Source: Pelobates cultripes
Lineage: Eukaryota > Chordata > Amphibia > Anura > Pelobatidae
Assembly (NCBI GenBank): GCA_933207985.1
Contig: OW240917.1
Location: 120,907,440 to 120,971,439 of the forward strand
DNA: 64,000 bases
Reading direction: 5' to 3'
A program made the position numbers and the translations under genes. Position 1 is the first letter of the stretch, and the number at the start of each line of letters is the position of its first letter. This document shows positions 1 to 10,439 of the stretch, one piece after another. The notes beneath the pieces are model-generated. The model saw only the letters and a program-made list of their open reading frames with translations, made no database searches and was not told the DNA's origin.

Positions 1-471
1 TCGAATGGACCAGAAGCGAGCAATGTCGGTGTCTCCGAACCAGAGACAAGTTTCAATAGTATCCAACAACAAACCAGGGCCATCGTAGTCTTCCCCCTCA
101 ATACACTTGTACTCAATCAGCCATGGGTAGAGGTGGTAAACATGCCACCGCAGGGCCCGATAGGAATCATCCAGCCACACCTCAGTCTCAACTAGCGTCT
201 CCAGTTTGCTTACCCATTCCTCTGAGGGCTGGTTTCCCAATAACGGCATCCGCAGCTCTAGTTGTTCTGCTTGGCGCTGGTTAGTGGTCAGGATTTCCTC
301 GCACCGTAAGGGTCGAATTTCGTCGATGTCCTCCTTCCAGAGATCGGTACGAAGCGCCACCCTCCACTCTGTCTCTCTTTCCTCTGGGATAGGATACTCC
401 ATACTGCGCATCACATCCTGTAGTCGCTGCTGGAGCCTGGCGTCAAAGTGAGATACTGCACGGCCTTCCAT
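1..471 (-). CDS. Putative gag-like protein of an LTR retroelement, N-terminal part, runs off window
   Basis: An open frame of 157 codons reads on the minus strand from ATG at 469-471 to the window edge without a stop, beginning with residues MEGRAVSHFDARLQQRLQDV. It lies about 150 nt downstream of the LTR end and primer-site-like sequence on the same strand, the position expected for gag. The visible part is acidic and rich in Trp, Leu and Arg (motifs LRTDLWKEDIDEIRPL, LWFGDTDIARFW) and looks helical. I see no zinc knuckle, protease or catalytic motif; those would lie beyond the window. I do not recognise the family. The gag call rests on position after the LTR, not on a known domain. The uninterrupted frame suggests a fairly young insertion. 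An unrelated leader ORF is the alternative. Confidence 0.55.
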   Translation of the reverse strand, partial: MEGRAVSHFDARLQQRLQDVMRSMEYPIPEERETEWRVALRTDLWKEDIDEIRPLRCEEILTTNQRQAEQLELRMPLLGNQPSEEWVSKLETLVETEVWLDDSYRALRWHVYHLYPWLIEYKCIEGEDYDGPGLLLDTIETCLWFGDTDIARFWSIR

Positions 472-601
472 CTCTGAAGTAGTGCTGGTTTTCCCAAATC
501 TTTATGTAGACAGGGACGCTGTATAAACACTAGCGTCGCCTTCAATTTGTAAATCCAAACGAACGGTGTCTCTGAGCTGCTTTACCTCGCACTAGGACGC
601 C

Positions 602-621
602 ATCCCACTGCTTGCCACCAA
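602..621 (-). promoter_or_regulatory. Putative primer binding site of the LTR element
   Basis: The 20 nt directly after the LTR's terminal CA on the minus strand begin TTGGTGGCAAGCAGTGGGAT. A sequence starting TGG at this place is the usual complement of a tRNA 3' end used to prime minus-strand DNA synthesis. I cannot assign the tRNA by eye. Confidence 0.5.
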
Positions 622-1670
622 TGTAACGGATCACCTGGCACCCTGACTGGGTACCTCCGTTAAAGGATGCTCCTAGCGCTTCCTGAGGACTCCAAGCACT
701 GCAGCAGACACCACAACCACCGAACCGGAGAAGCATATGAATCCTCCAAAGCATATGAATGCTGTAGACAGTTGAATAGGAACCATACGAATAGGTTTAC
801 TCTCCTAGCAGTCAAACTGGAACAGCATACAATAAATCCTTCCCCCAATAATGAGACGACACTTCACTTTGAGGGTTAAAACAGGAACTCTCTGTACTGT
901 CACATACAATCTCTTTTATTCCCAATCCACAAACATAGTACAGCCCACAGGGCGTTACAAAACAACCAATCACATATCAGTTACATCCCACATATTCCCT
1001 CCCCTTATCCTGAGAGGAAACTCAATTATACATACAGTTAAAACATACTTTCTACCCAACTTTCATAACTCCAAAACCATGCATCACATTCACATAAAAT
1101 TACATATTCACAATCAATCCATTCAGGGGAACAACATATTCAAAAATGGCACAAATCAGACAAGGGGTTCAAAAGTTAGTAAAAAGTCCTTTGTGACTAA
1201 ATGAAGCATGGCTTTCTAGCCCAAACCAGTTTCAGAGTCTTCTATCCTGGAGATAAGTAATTCAATTATCTCCCAGGACAGACACAAGACTCCATTAAGC
1301 ACATGGTTGCAAAAGACACAAAACACTTTAAAATACATAAAGTCACATTTTACACATAACACACAGACATTTCACATATCCCCAGATTATTAAGTGAATG
1401 GCGCTCGGACCACACAAATACAGTTTAATCGCCATGGAACCAAAGTCTTTACAGTCAGTTTCATACGAATGGGCTCCATGGGATTCCTATCTGGGGTATA
1501 ACACATTCACATAAGGTCTGGTCCATAGTCCAAAGGCAAGAGGCGGGCAAGCAGCCCCCTCCAAGGACACGTGGCGAGGCCGGTTTCGCCACAGGTGGCA
1601 TTATGGAGCATTGCAAACATTGTCTTTTCTTAGAGAAGACCGCATCCACACTACTCAACCTGCCCGGACA
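622..1670 (-). mobile_element. LTR of a minus-strand retroelement (5' LTR of a provirus)
   Basis: On the minus strand the sequence starts near TGTCCGGGCAGG (1670) and ends in CCGTTACA at 622, giving the TG...CA ends of an LTR. It is followed directly by a primer-site-like stretch (TTGGTGGCAAGCAGTGGGAT, 602-621) and then the gag-like frame. An AATAAA signal lies at about 914-920. The inner end is firm. The outer end is less certain because the next bases (about 1680-1715) form a palindrome typical of the local MITE family, so the LTR may have inserted into a MITE. Internal segments resemble the solo LTR at 34297-35335 and the fragments at 54030-54770 and 56420-56590, which shows one LTR family with several copies here. 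Confidence 0.7.
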
Positions 1671-1740
1671 GGCTAAATACTCCAGAACCACTACATTAAG
1701 ATGTAGTGGTTTTGGTGACTATAGTGTCACTTTAGCTATT
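1671..1740. repeat. Remnant of a TTAA-type MITE end
   Basis: A palindrome around ACCACTACATTAAGATGTAG is followed by a CTATAGTG-like terminus near 1720-1735. This matches the subterminal hairpin plus CTATAGTGGTCCT end of the MITE copies at 35783-36253 and 40409-40869. The other end of this copy is not visible, probably because of the LTR beside it. Confidence 0.5.
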
Positions 1741-4514
1741 TTACCTCTCAGTGTATATTCTTTGCCAGTCCAACTTTAGGTGATAGTGAGAGTGCTGGAG
1801 TATCAAAGCCCGAGAGCTATTATTAAGTGTTCTTGCATAGCAAGACCACTTATTGTTATCTCACATATATATTATTATTCTTATTATAGCCAAATTTGCC
1901 ACCCTAACTCCTCCCACAGTTTTTATACTACATAGACAAAAATTTACCAAATTTATACAAACTATTCTATCCCAGAAGAATTTTGTGAGAGCTGTAGCTG
2001 TATTTATTCCACCTCAATGTATAGTTGTAGGTTTCAGACCATACCCAGGTCCCGTAGCATTTATTATATTTGTGAAAAGTGCCTTGCTCGCTACATTATA
2101 TGATAGATTATATATTAAACAGATTATATATGTCCCGTTTGCATTCTCTGTGATGATAGGCCCATGCAAACTTTGATACATTTCCCTTGTCTTGTCATTA
2201 GAAGGGACTCTATTTTTTTTTCTTTTAACATATTCATTATTACATTGAGATTTGTAATAAGGAAAAATGGAAAGGCTGAGATTAGAACCCAGGGAGGGGA
2301 TTGCAGTAAGGATCGATCACAGATGAACTTCTTAGAGCCGAAAGAAAACCATTATTAGGGGAGCCCTGAGCAGAAAAGGGAGCTGAGTAATCGTCTGAGC
2401 AGAAAAAGATGTGCCTTGGTCTATCTTAGATTGCGAGTGTTGGGCATCACATAATCCCCCAGGATCTGGCTGTTGTTTGGAGTCACCACAGCGGATAACA
2501 GACGTTTATCCCATGTGGATGTGTATTTATTCACGTTGTATCACAGTGGCTGCAGGCTGCATTGCAGGGAACACAAATTATTCTTGCTATACATCTTCCG
2601 CTACATGTTCTACATGTTTAGTTATTCCAAAATCATGTATTACAATAGAAATAGAATGCTGCCTTGAAGTTACATACATGTAATTGATAACTACACAAAT
2701 AAGTCTGTAATGCTTAATGATGTTTTAATGTCCGCATTCGTTTTGTTTTGGTGTCACACTAACACATTGGAGAGCTGGCACCTTGGAAACCAATGGAATG
2801 TGGGGTCTGCTGGGTGCTGCTCCCCACCTCCACTACTTTCAGCAGAGAACAAAAACACTCTGTCTGAGCTAAGCACAACAGTGCAGGACTTCACTCTAGA
2901 GAGCTCTCTGTCAGAAGTAGTGGAGGCAGGGGCAGACACCAAATATGAAGTCAAACCATTCTCAAACAGTTTGTCTTTTTAAATGGTGGGACGACAGGGC
3001 ACTTCTGACACCAAAACCTCACTACATCACACTGTTGTGGTTATGGTGCTTGACATGGTCTATAAAGTCAGTAAATTCTGATTCCCTAAGACGTTTTACT
3101 TGATACTTCACAGCTATACAGTGATTCAAGAAACTGTTATTTAAAATAGTTGTTTAGGGGGGTTGTGACACAGGTGACTTTATTATTTTTTTGTTAATTA
3201 TCCACATAGTGCCACCCTGCATTATTTTACATTTTGCAAAAAAATCATTCTTAAAACCAAGTCATCAATCAATGACCTACTTTATCTCTAAAACCAGTGC
3301 ACTCCATAAGATTGCTAAAATATTTTATTATTTATTTATAAATCGCCAACATGTTTCACAGTGCTGATCAGTATTCTAGGGTTAGAAACATGATGGCACA
3401 TAGTGAACATAGCGTAAAATGTAAAGATAGATAGTGAGAACTTAGTCTAAAGGGTAATGGTGAGATCTACATTTCTCCCTTGGTACCTTTTTATAGAAGA
3501 CTTGAGCCTTACTTTCAGGACAGGTTCATCTTAACTGATTACAGCTTTTTAAATAATGAATATATGATAAACTTTATATTGATTGCTTTATATTGATTGC
3601 ATTTAATTTTTTTGCTCTCCACGCTGCTGTAATGCAGCATTGATGGGTATAACATAAATGTTCCTTCCAAGCTTACCCCAGTTTCATCACATTAGAACTG
3701 AGTGACATCTATCATTGTATGCTTAAATTCTACTATCCTATCAGAGCACAAGATGTGCTTGATAGTTTAATACTCACAGCAACTACACTGTGTAAGCTAG
3801 CCCTCTATGGATTGACATACAATTGTTTTGATTTATAAACAAATGTAAGATACAGTTTATAGGGGAAGGAAATTATATCTGTTCATTGTGCTTACAGAAT
3901 TACAATTCAAATGTATACAGTAATAATTTGTGTACTGCAGATATACTTTGAAATGCCAAAAGTGCTTGTTTTTTTTGTGAAGTTAATTACTGGTGAACAG
4001 TCTCTACCCTCAGTCTTACTTTAATAATGTTATAAAAAGCTCTTGCACTATCCAAGCTGTCACCCAGGATGTACTCTTCTTTACACAGTTAGAGCGCTTT
4101 CTCACAATGTATTTGAGGCTTCTCTATGAGAAGCATTGGTTGCCTAGTGCAGCACTATGGCGCATGCACCCTGCCTCCCAATGCCATCTCAATGCTGGAT
4201 TACAGGTAAGTACTAGCTTCATTTTTAGATTAACATTTGTGCCCAAAACCTAACTGACCTACTACTGACAAATAGGCAAGACTGTCTTGTAAATAGCATT
4301 TAGATAACTTACAAATTCAGCTAATTTAGAAAGTTTATATCTTTTATTTCCCTTTATCCTCCCCTACATTTCCCCGTTCATAAAATCGTTCTTATCCATT
4401 TCCTCCTGGTGCTCAGTCCTACATAACAAATTGACAGCAGGCCACATTTTCGAAAACATTCTCCTACAGTGCCTGCGTAAAATTACTTTGCTGTAGCTGA
4501 GATCAGACTGTGAA
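1741..4514. other. Non-coding stretch, mostly unrecognised
   Basis: AT-rich intronic-type DNA. At about 2745-3065 a GC-richer block ends in TGATGTAGTGAGGTTTTGGTGTC-like sequence on the minus strand, resembling a MITE end. At about 3305-3450 a short piece with the wording of the 'tattatttatttataaatcgccaacatg' anuran dispersed repeat occurs. A plus-strand CAG/GTAAGT donor-like site sits at 4205, but no exon is apparent. The rest has no feature I can support. Confidence 0.5.
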
Positions 4515-6995
4515 ATTTGATTTTTTTTATTTATATATTTTTTTTATTCTTTTTGCAAATTTTACATATGTAACATCACAGATAAAAACAGTTCAGAATT
4601 AGACATATAGACTTTAATTTACAATAGAAGGATATATGAACTGTTGAGTAAACTTCACACAAAAAAAAACAAATATCACAATTTAAAACGACTGAGCGGA
4701 TTAGGCGGGCCTAAACTATAATAATTAGGTTACTTCATAACTTTCCTGAATACAGTACCATAGGGAAGAACTAGAGTGATCTTTATATGTAAGGATATTC
4801 ATAACAGAGAACGCAACAAAGTATATAGTTATATCAGATTATCTAACCAAGGTAACCATTTCTCATCAAATTTTAAGAGGTTATCATATTGAAAAGATAT
4901 TCCCCTTTCCATATCGTGTTGGTATTTAAGCTGAGTTAGCACTTGGGTCCAAGATGGAGTCTTTTTCTGTAGCCAATATCTTGATATTTTTATGGCCATC
5001 ATAAGTTTGATTATTAGATATCTATTTTGAGTTGAGAATCTTCTTAAATTAAAATGAAAAAGAGCAACCATTCAGTTATCTTCCAAATCTTCTCCCACTA
5101 AATCTGATATAACTCTAAATGCTTTATTCCATATAGGTCTTAAAAGCTTACATCCCCACCAGATATGTTTAGAGCTACCTTCAGCACAAGTACACCTCCA
5201 ACAAAGTTTGGAATTATCAGGGTTGATTCTATTTAGAATTTTTGGTATCCTATGCCATTGATGAAGAATTTTATAATGGAGCTGTATGATATTTAAACAA
5301 TGCAACAATCTTTTAACTTCTTGAATTGATCTATACCACTGCTCTAACTCGATTGGAGACCCACTTTCTTGTTCCCAGTTTTTCCAGGCTTTTGGTTTAG
5401 ACTTTTTTTCTTCCTCTCTCCATATTCCATACCAACTAGATATCGATTTATGATTAGTATTATTTTTAAATAGATCATTTAATTTTTTATTTATCGTAGT
5501 GTTGTCATAAAGCAGATGGTTATCCAAATAATTTTTGATTCTTAGGTATGAGCATAACTCTCTTGAAGTAAGGTCAAGACTTAACTGAAGATATGAAAAA
5601 GACCTTATTTTATTCAATTCTAATAAATCATCTATTTTAGTTAAACCTAATTTGATCCAATTCCCTGAATTTAGGTCATTAATATTATATTCCATTGTCT
5701 TAATTTGAATATACTTAGAAATTTTATTTAAAATGTGATTTCTTTCCTGTATTTTACCCAAATTTCATAGATATTTTTTATGTATGAAGTTACTATGTTG
5801 TAAATGAATTTTGCACTAGCCCCAATGTCAATCCATAACATATTAGAAAGATCTTTTGAATTACACAGAAAGGATTCAATTTTATACCAAGGCTCTTCTA
5901 TTGTGGTTGGGCCATGCCATCTCCACAGATGGTACAGCCTAGAGGCTTCGTAATATTTGATAAGATTTCGGACAGCCAGGCCACCCTTTCTGGACTTTTT
6001 CATTACATGTATTTGATGATATTTATTCTAACCAACCAGGAAATTCCTATGTTTCTCCACTCTTTGAGTAATTTATCACTGGTATCCTTTATAAGATTAT
6101 CCACGTTTTTATCGATCATTTCTTTTAAGCTATAAGAGAAATGAATCCCAAGATATTTAAAACCTTGCGATGACCAAGTGAAGGGATATTTAACTGATAA
6201 TCTATTAATTGTCGTAAAATCTAAATTGATGGTCATAACTTGGGATTTACCAATATTTAATTTATAGTTTGAAACTCTACCATAGTCTTACAACTCCCGA
6301 AACAAGGCCCCTAGTGATATATCCAGATCAGACAATGTTAATATTATGTCATCAGCATATAGGCTGATCTTAAATTCAGAATGATTCAGAATAACTCCCT
6401 TAATTTGATAGTTGTTTCTTATGCTCACTGCGAGCGGTTCAAGAGTCAAAATATATAAAAGCGGGGCCAGGGGACATCCCTGCCTGGTCCCGTTAGAAAT
6501 TGTAAACCAAACTGCGGAGATGCCAGGGCCCACGGTTTTAGCCATTGGACTAGAATAAAGAGCCATTATTGCAGTTTTAATTGAGCCAACAAATCCAAAT
6601 TTGTCCAGAGTCTGGTTCATAAAACTCCAGCTGACCCTGTCAAACATCTTCTCAGCATCCAGTGACAGGGCCAGCATAGGGATCTTGCTCCTTGTTACAT
6701 AATCAATCAGGGCAGTCAATCTTCGAGTGTTGTTACTTGGATCTCTATTCTGAACAAAACCTTTTTAGTTGTGATGAATTAAAGATGGAATAATTGATTT
6801 TAGTCTATTTGCAATGACAGCAGAATAAATTTTAATATCTGAGTTTATAACAGATATAGGCCGGTAATTAACCAGAGTAGTTGGGTCCTTATCAGATTTT
6901 AATATCGGTGAGATATTAGCCTGTAATAATTCTTTCAAAGGGAGACCCAATTCTCTAATCTCGTTAAATGTATCTACTCGATGTTGCAATAGCTC
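4515..6995 (-). mobile_element. L1-like non-LTR retrotransposon (LINE), 3' half, cut by assembly gap
   Basis: A minus-strand LINE fragment: the RT core lies at about 6290-6995 and the C-terminal region with its Cys/His knuckle at about 5072-5760. The 3' UTR ends in an AT-rich tail near 4515-4550. The endonuclease domain and ORF1 are absent because the element meets a 100-N gap at 6996. Sequence beyond the gap does not look like LINE, so either the 5' end lies inside the unsized gap or the copy is 5'-truncated there. Confidence 0.88.
4829..6995 (-). pseudogene. LINE ORF2 reverse transcriptase pseudogene (partial)
   Basis: Read from 6995 down to 4829, the frame shows RT motifs in order: NYRPISVINSDIK (about 6850-6890), ALSLDAEKMFDRVSW (about 6640-6680), NGTRQGCPLAPLLYILTLEP (about 6430-6500) and the catalytic box YADDIIL (about 6340-6360). 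The far C-terminus carries a C-x2-C-x8-H-x4-C knuckle (CWRCTCAEGSSKHIWWGC, about 5150-5205), as in L1/Tx1-type ORF2. Lesions are clear: in-frame TAA at 6765-6767 and at 6288-6290, both where related copies suggest Gln (CAA to TAA); a gap of roughly 50 codons at about 6003, where the frame jumps from INIIKYM to KKSRKGGLAV; a frameshift at about 5730-5760; and a stop at about 5070. The catalytic residues remain, but the product cannot be made. Confidence 0.88.
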
Positions 6996-7095
6996 NNNNN
7001 NNNNNNNNNNNNNNNNNNNNNNNNNNNNNNNNNNNNNNNNNNNNNNNNNNNNNNNNNNNNNNNNNNNNNNNNNNNNNNNNNNNNNNNNNNNNNNN
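6996..7095. other. Assembly gap of exactly 100 N
   Basis: 100 consecutive N bases interrupt the LINE reverse-transcriptase frame. A round 100 is the usual placeholder for a gap of unknown length, so true distance and content here are unknown. Several kilobases of LINE could be missing. Confidence 0.98.
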
Positions 7096-7285
7096 ACACA
7101 CAAAGGGAACTTATCAAGAGCTAACATCTACTGGGATCTTCTATAATGCTATCATAAAACAATAATAGAGTGGACATGCAACATAATACACTAATGCATA
7201 AGCTATCTAAATGGACTGTTAGATGTGATGAGTGCATATAGGAGTATTGCGATACATACGTATTTGAGGTCTATAAAAAGGATAC

Positions 7286-7461
7286 TCCTCGCTGTTTCGA
7301 ATGTCCACCACAAGCAGCTTGGGTTTGCTAGACTTGCTCTTCTTGGCAGATGCTTTGAGATGACTGGAAACTGTTAATTCACACAGGTCAATGAGATCCT
7401 CTGCGGAGATACGAGGGGAAACCTCAGACTTCAGATCATTCAACTTGATGGGTTCTCGACC
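7286..7461 (-). CDS. TBCK: TBCK exon (linker and start of rhodanese domain)
   Basis: A single coding exon on the minus strand, 58 codons plus two bases, starting [14 protein letters not shown] and ending [10 protein letters not shown] plus a split codon. The wording [32 protein letters not shown] matches my recollection of the C-terminal part of vertebrate TBCK, where the pseudokinase and TBC domains are followed by a linker and a rhodanese domain. TBCK is a subunit of the endosomal FERRY complex, which links Rab5-positive early endosomes to mRNA and affects mTOR signalling. The exon is preceded by a T-rich tract and AG (7462-7463) and begins in phase 0. I place the donor at 7284-7285 (GA/GTATCC), because a phase-2 end would complete the expected Asp. 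A stronger-looking GTATGT donor lies downstream at about 7257, but its added residues (EYPFYRPQ) do not fit the family. Neighbouring exons are not seen, so large introns flank it. Confidence 0.85.
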
Positions 7462-7614
7462 CTAAAAATAAATAAATATAATGGAGAGAGAATACATTTT
7501 AGGACACAATACTCTTGTGAAAAATATTTTCAATTAACTGCTAATAAAGCAAAATGCACACAAACCCTAATGATAGAGGTTTTAACTAAAAATTGCACAG
7601 GATAAGATCATTAT
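7462..7614. other. Intron sequence upstream of the TBCK exon
   Basis: It contains the acceptor AG (7462-7463 on the plus strand as CT) with an AT-rich tract TATTTATTTATTTTTAG reading into the exon. Nothing else is recognised. Confidence 0.6.
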
Positions 7615-8000
7615 TATTTATATAGTGCCTTATAGGAAGGTTGATATTTAGGGGTGAAGAAAGCAAGCTAAAACGTGCCCACAATAGATAAGACTAGCAT
7701 TAATCCCATTGTACAGCGCTACGGAATTTTGCTGGCGCTATATAAATAATAAAATAATAATAATATGGCACCAACATATTCTGCCGTGTTTAACAATTAT
7801 TGAAAGGGGATATTTAGAGGTGAAGAAGGTCCTTACTAGAGAATTTGAGGTAGGCGAATATATGTATAGTTGGGCATCTTGGCCAAGGACACTTATTGGT
7901 GAGGTGATCAGACCAAGATTCAAACCTGGCTTTCCCAGTTTTAAGGCAGTGATGCTACATCTGTTCTACTCATCTGATATACAGCTGGAAAAAAAATCAG
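7615..8000 (+). repeat. Anuran dispersed repeat ('cgccaacatattc' SINE-like family)
   Basis: Two short inverted copies meet here: ATTTATATAGTGCC at 7617-7630, then TTGTACAGCGCTACGG...GGCGCTATATAAATAATA (7710-7750) on the minus strand, then ATATGGCACCAACATATTCTGC (7764-7785) on the plus strand. It continues into CCAAGGACACTTATTGGTGA and GATTCAAACCTGGCTTTCC (7880-7940), a wording I know from a widespread frog repeat. The B-box-like GATTCAAACC is weak evidence for a tRNA-derived head. Confidence 0.55.
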
Positions 8001-9996
8001 GTGATATAAATGTCTGGAAAAAGTAAGATCCTACTACTAACATAACTACTAATAATTTACAGTAGCAACATAATTTCCATTATATATATAATATAATCCC
8101 CATCAGAAGTGATAAGAACTTGTGATCTAATCTAAAGTTAATATATTCTTAAAAAAATAAACAAACAATATAGTAGCACATTAGAGTTCAACGCCACAGA
8201 TACAAGGTGTGAGCATTTAAATATCATAAAATAAATGTTTTGTTGTGTGAAAATGAAGTGACATGTTACAGAAATTTAAATGAATAACATATTTCAATAA
8301 AAAATAATCATGCAATGAAAATATTGTTTATTGTTACCATCATTATAAATATCTTAAATTACTATAATAAATTACTTTCAGGAAATATGACTGAACTCAG
8401 CAAAGGTAGACACAGGAATGCATAACATAATAAATAAGTCACACATTAGAAAGGGAGTTAATGACCACAAGTCTGAATGTCTACTCAACTGACTAAGTAA
8501 CAAGATATGGGTTTAACATTTCACATTTCAATGTCTAATATGTTCTGCTTATTTAATATCTTTTAAAAAGTATAGCAACTTTCTAAAATATGTCAACACC
8601 ATGATCTTAAAAGACACCTTGGAATCCCTAAGGTGCCACACCAGAGTGACTGACAGATAGATCTGCCAAAATGTACCTTTTATCCCTCTGTGACAAGGTA
8701 ATAGGGCCCTGTAATGCTTTCTAATCACTTTTAGTGCCTTGGATTTCACCTATAGGGGGCTAATTTAGTAATTAACAGGAGAAATCCTAAATAACTTGAG
8801 CTCCTTCAAGCTTTTAATCGTATAATAATTACAAAAATATTACTTAATTCTATGATTTTAATATTACCTGTCAAAATTGTGTTCGGTACAGAGTTAAATA
8901 AGATTCCATTAATACTTATTTTTATGGAAAATTATAAAATAAACTGAACTAAATGAACTAGGCACAATGATTAAAAATCCACCGCCCAACATATATTGAT
9001 TAATGGATATGTTTAGAAGAATATTGTTTTAACAAAATCTCCCTGGGTCACGGTTTTGGGTGCATCCTTATAATGTAAATTCCTGAGATATATATATATA
9101 TGTGCGTATACTGCATTTATTTTAGGTAGACTCCAAAAATGACAAACACTTACTTATGCTCCTTGTTTAAATTATTGGGGCACACAGCTCTCTGTATCAG
9201 AATTCCTTCATTATATTCATAAATAGAGAGGTTTGCTGCAGCTATATGGCCTAGCTACAGTGCTATCATATTGGGAGTGTGGCTTCCATTGATTTGTATA
9301 ACATATATTCATACTGTACTCTTTGAAAGGTTATTCAATCTTCCCATGCTTGCTTTTTGGTGCTAATATTCTTACATAATGTTATCCTTTCACTTAACAC
9401 TGCTAGATCCCTGGTTTTTATTACAGTGAAAAATACCCAATACTCAACATACAGGACATGATTTGCAAATTCAGGATATTGAAGATTTGTGCATATTGTC
9501 AATTATTCAAACTATAAATACACATTGGTGAGTGCCATCCCTACTGTTTCCTTTATCATATGGGAGTTGTGAGGTGTGACATTAAAGATGCCACCAATGA
9601 CAACTGGTTCATGTTATGAATGTCATGAGCACATATCTCACCACGCAGTCACTTGCAAACACATTATACATTCTTATCATAGCCTCACAGCCTGATGGCC
9701 CAGATATTAGAGTCCTTGCCGTGTGGAAATGTTTCTGGGCCTACCTATTGTGACTTAGAAGAAGCCACAAAATAAAAGTTTATTTCTATTACACGTGATG
9801 GGACTTGAAGAGCCCTACTCAAGGACCACAAAATAAAGTGATATTTCCAATTTATACATTAACATTTTCTATTTTCGGTTTTGTTTTTTTTAATTAGATT
9901 TAATATATTTTTTCTACCTGCCAACCACAACACTTGTATTTTTTATATAGGTTCAAATATTTTGGACACAGTTTTAAACTAAATACCAGCGAAAAG
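8001..9996. other. Non-coding stretch, nothing recognised
   Basis: AT-rich, with short TATATA runs at 8080-8096 and 9093-9105. No coding exon, transposon terminus or RNA gene is supported. Confidence 0.5.
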
Positions 9997-10004
9997 GTGC
10001 TCAC

Positions 10005-10380
10005 TAGTGATGTCCCGAACGGTTCGCCACAGACGGCGAACATATGCGCTGTTCGGTCCGCCCCCTATGTCATCATTGAGTAAACTTTTACCCTGTACCT
10101 CACAGTCAGCAGACACATTCCAGCCAATCAGCAGCAGACCCTCCCTCCCAGACCCTACCACCTCCTGGACAGCTCACTAAGAATGCAGCTTCACAATGAA
10201 TGTAAAATGGATGCTGTCCAGGAGGTGGGAGGGTCTGGGAGGGAGGGTGTGCTGCTGATTGGCTGGAATGTGTCTGCTGACTATGAGGTACAGGGTCAAA
10301 GTTTACTCAATGATGACACAGGGGCCGACCGAACAGCGCATATGTTCGCCGTCCGTGGCGAACTGTTCGGGACATCACTA
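10005..10380. mobile_element. Palindromic hAT-type MITE, copy 1
   Basis: A 376-bp unit starting TAGTGATGTCCCGAACGGTT and ending in the complement (GAACTGTTCGGGACATCACTA). Almost the whole element is an inverted repeat, with each arm carrying CACCTCCTGGACAGC-type and GATTGGCTGGAATGTGTCTG-type sequence around an unpaired centre at about 10165-10215. It is flanked by an exact 8-bp target duplication GTGCTCAC (9997-10004 and 10381-10388), the size made by hAT transposases. There is no coding capacity. A second copy lies at 41595-41973. Confidence 0.93.
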
Positions 10381-10439
10381 GTGCTCACTATATACTTAAA
10401 TTAACAGGCAGTAGGCAATCTTTACAAGTATTCCCCAAA

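Noticed and set aside
206..451. 81-codon plus-strand frame at the left edge
   Set aside because: It is antisense to the longer, uninterrupted gag-like frame, which follows an LTR and primer site in the correct orientation.
4195..4212. Plus-strand exon end at CAG/GTAAGT
   Set aside because: It lies on the strand opposite to TBCK and the preceding sequence shows no recognisable protein. A single consensus donor is weak evidence.
7880..7945. tRNA gene suggested by GATTCAAACC
   Set aside because: Only a B-box-like word is present. No cloverleaf or A box at the right distance; it belongs to a dispersed repeat.
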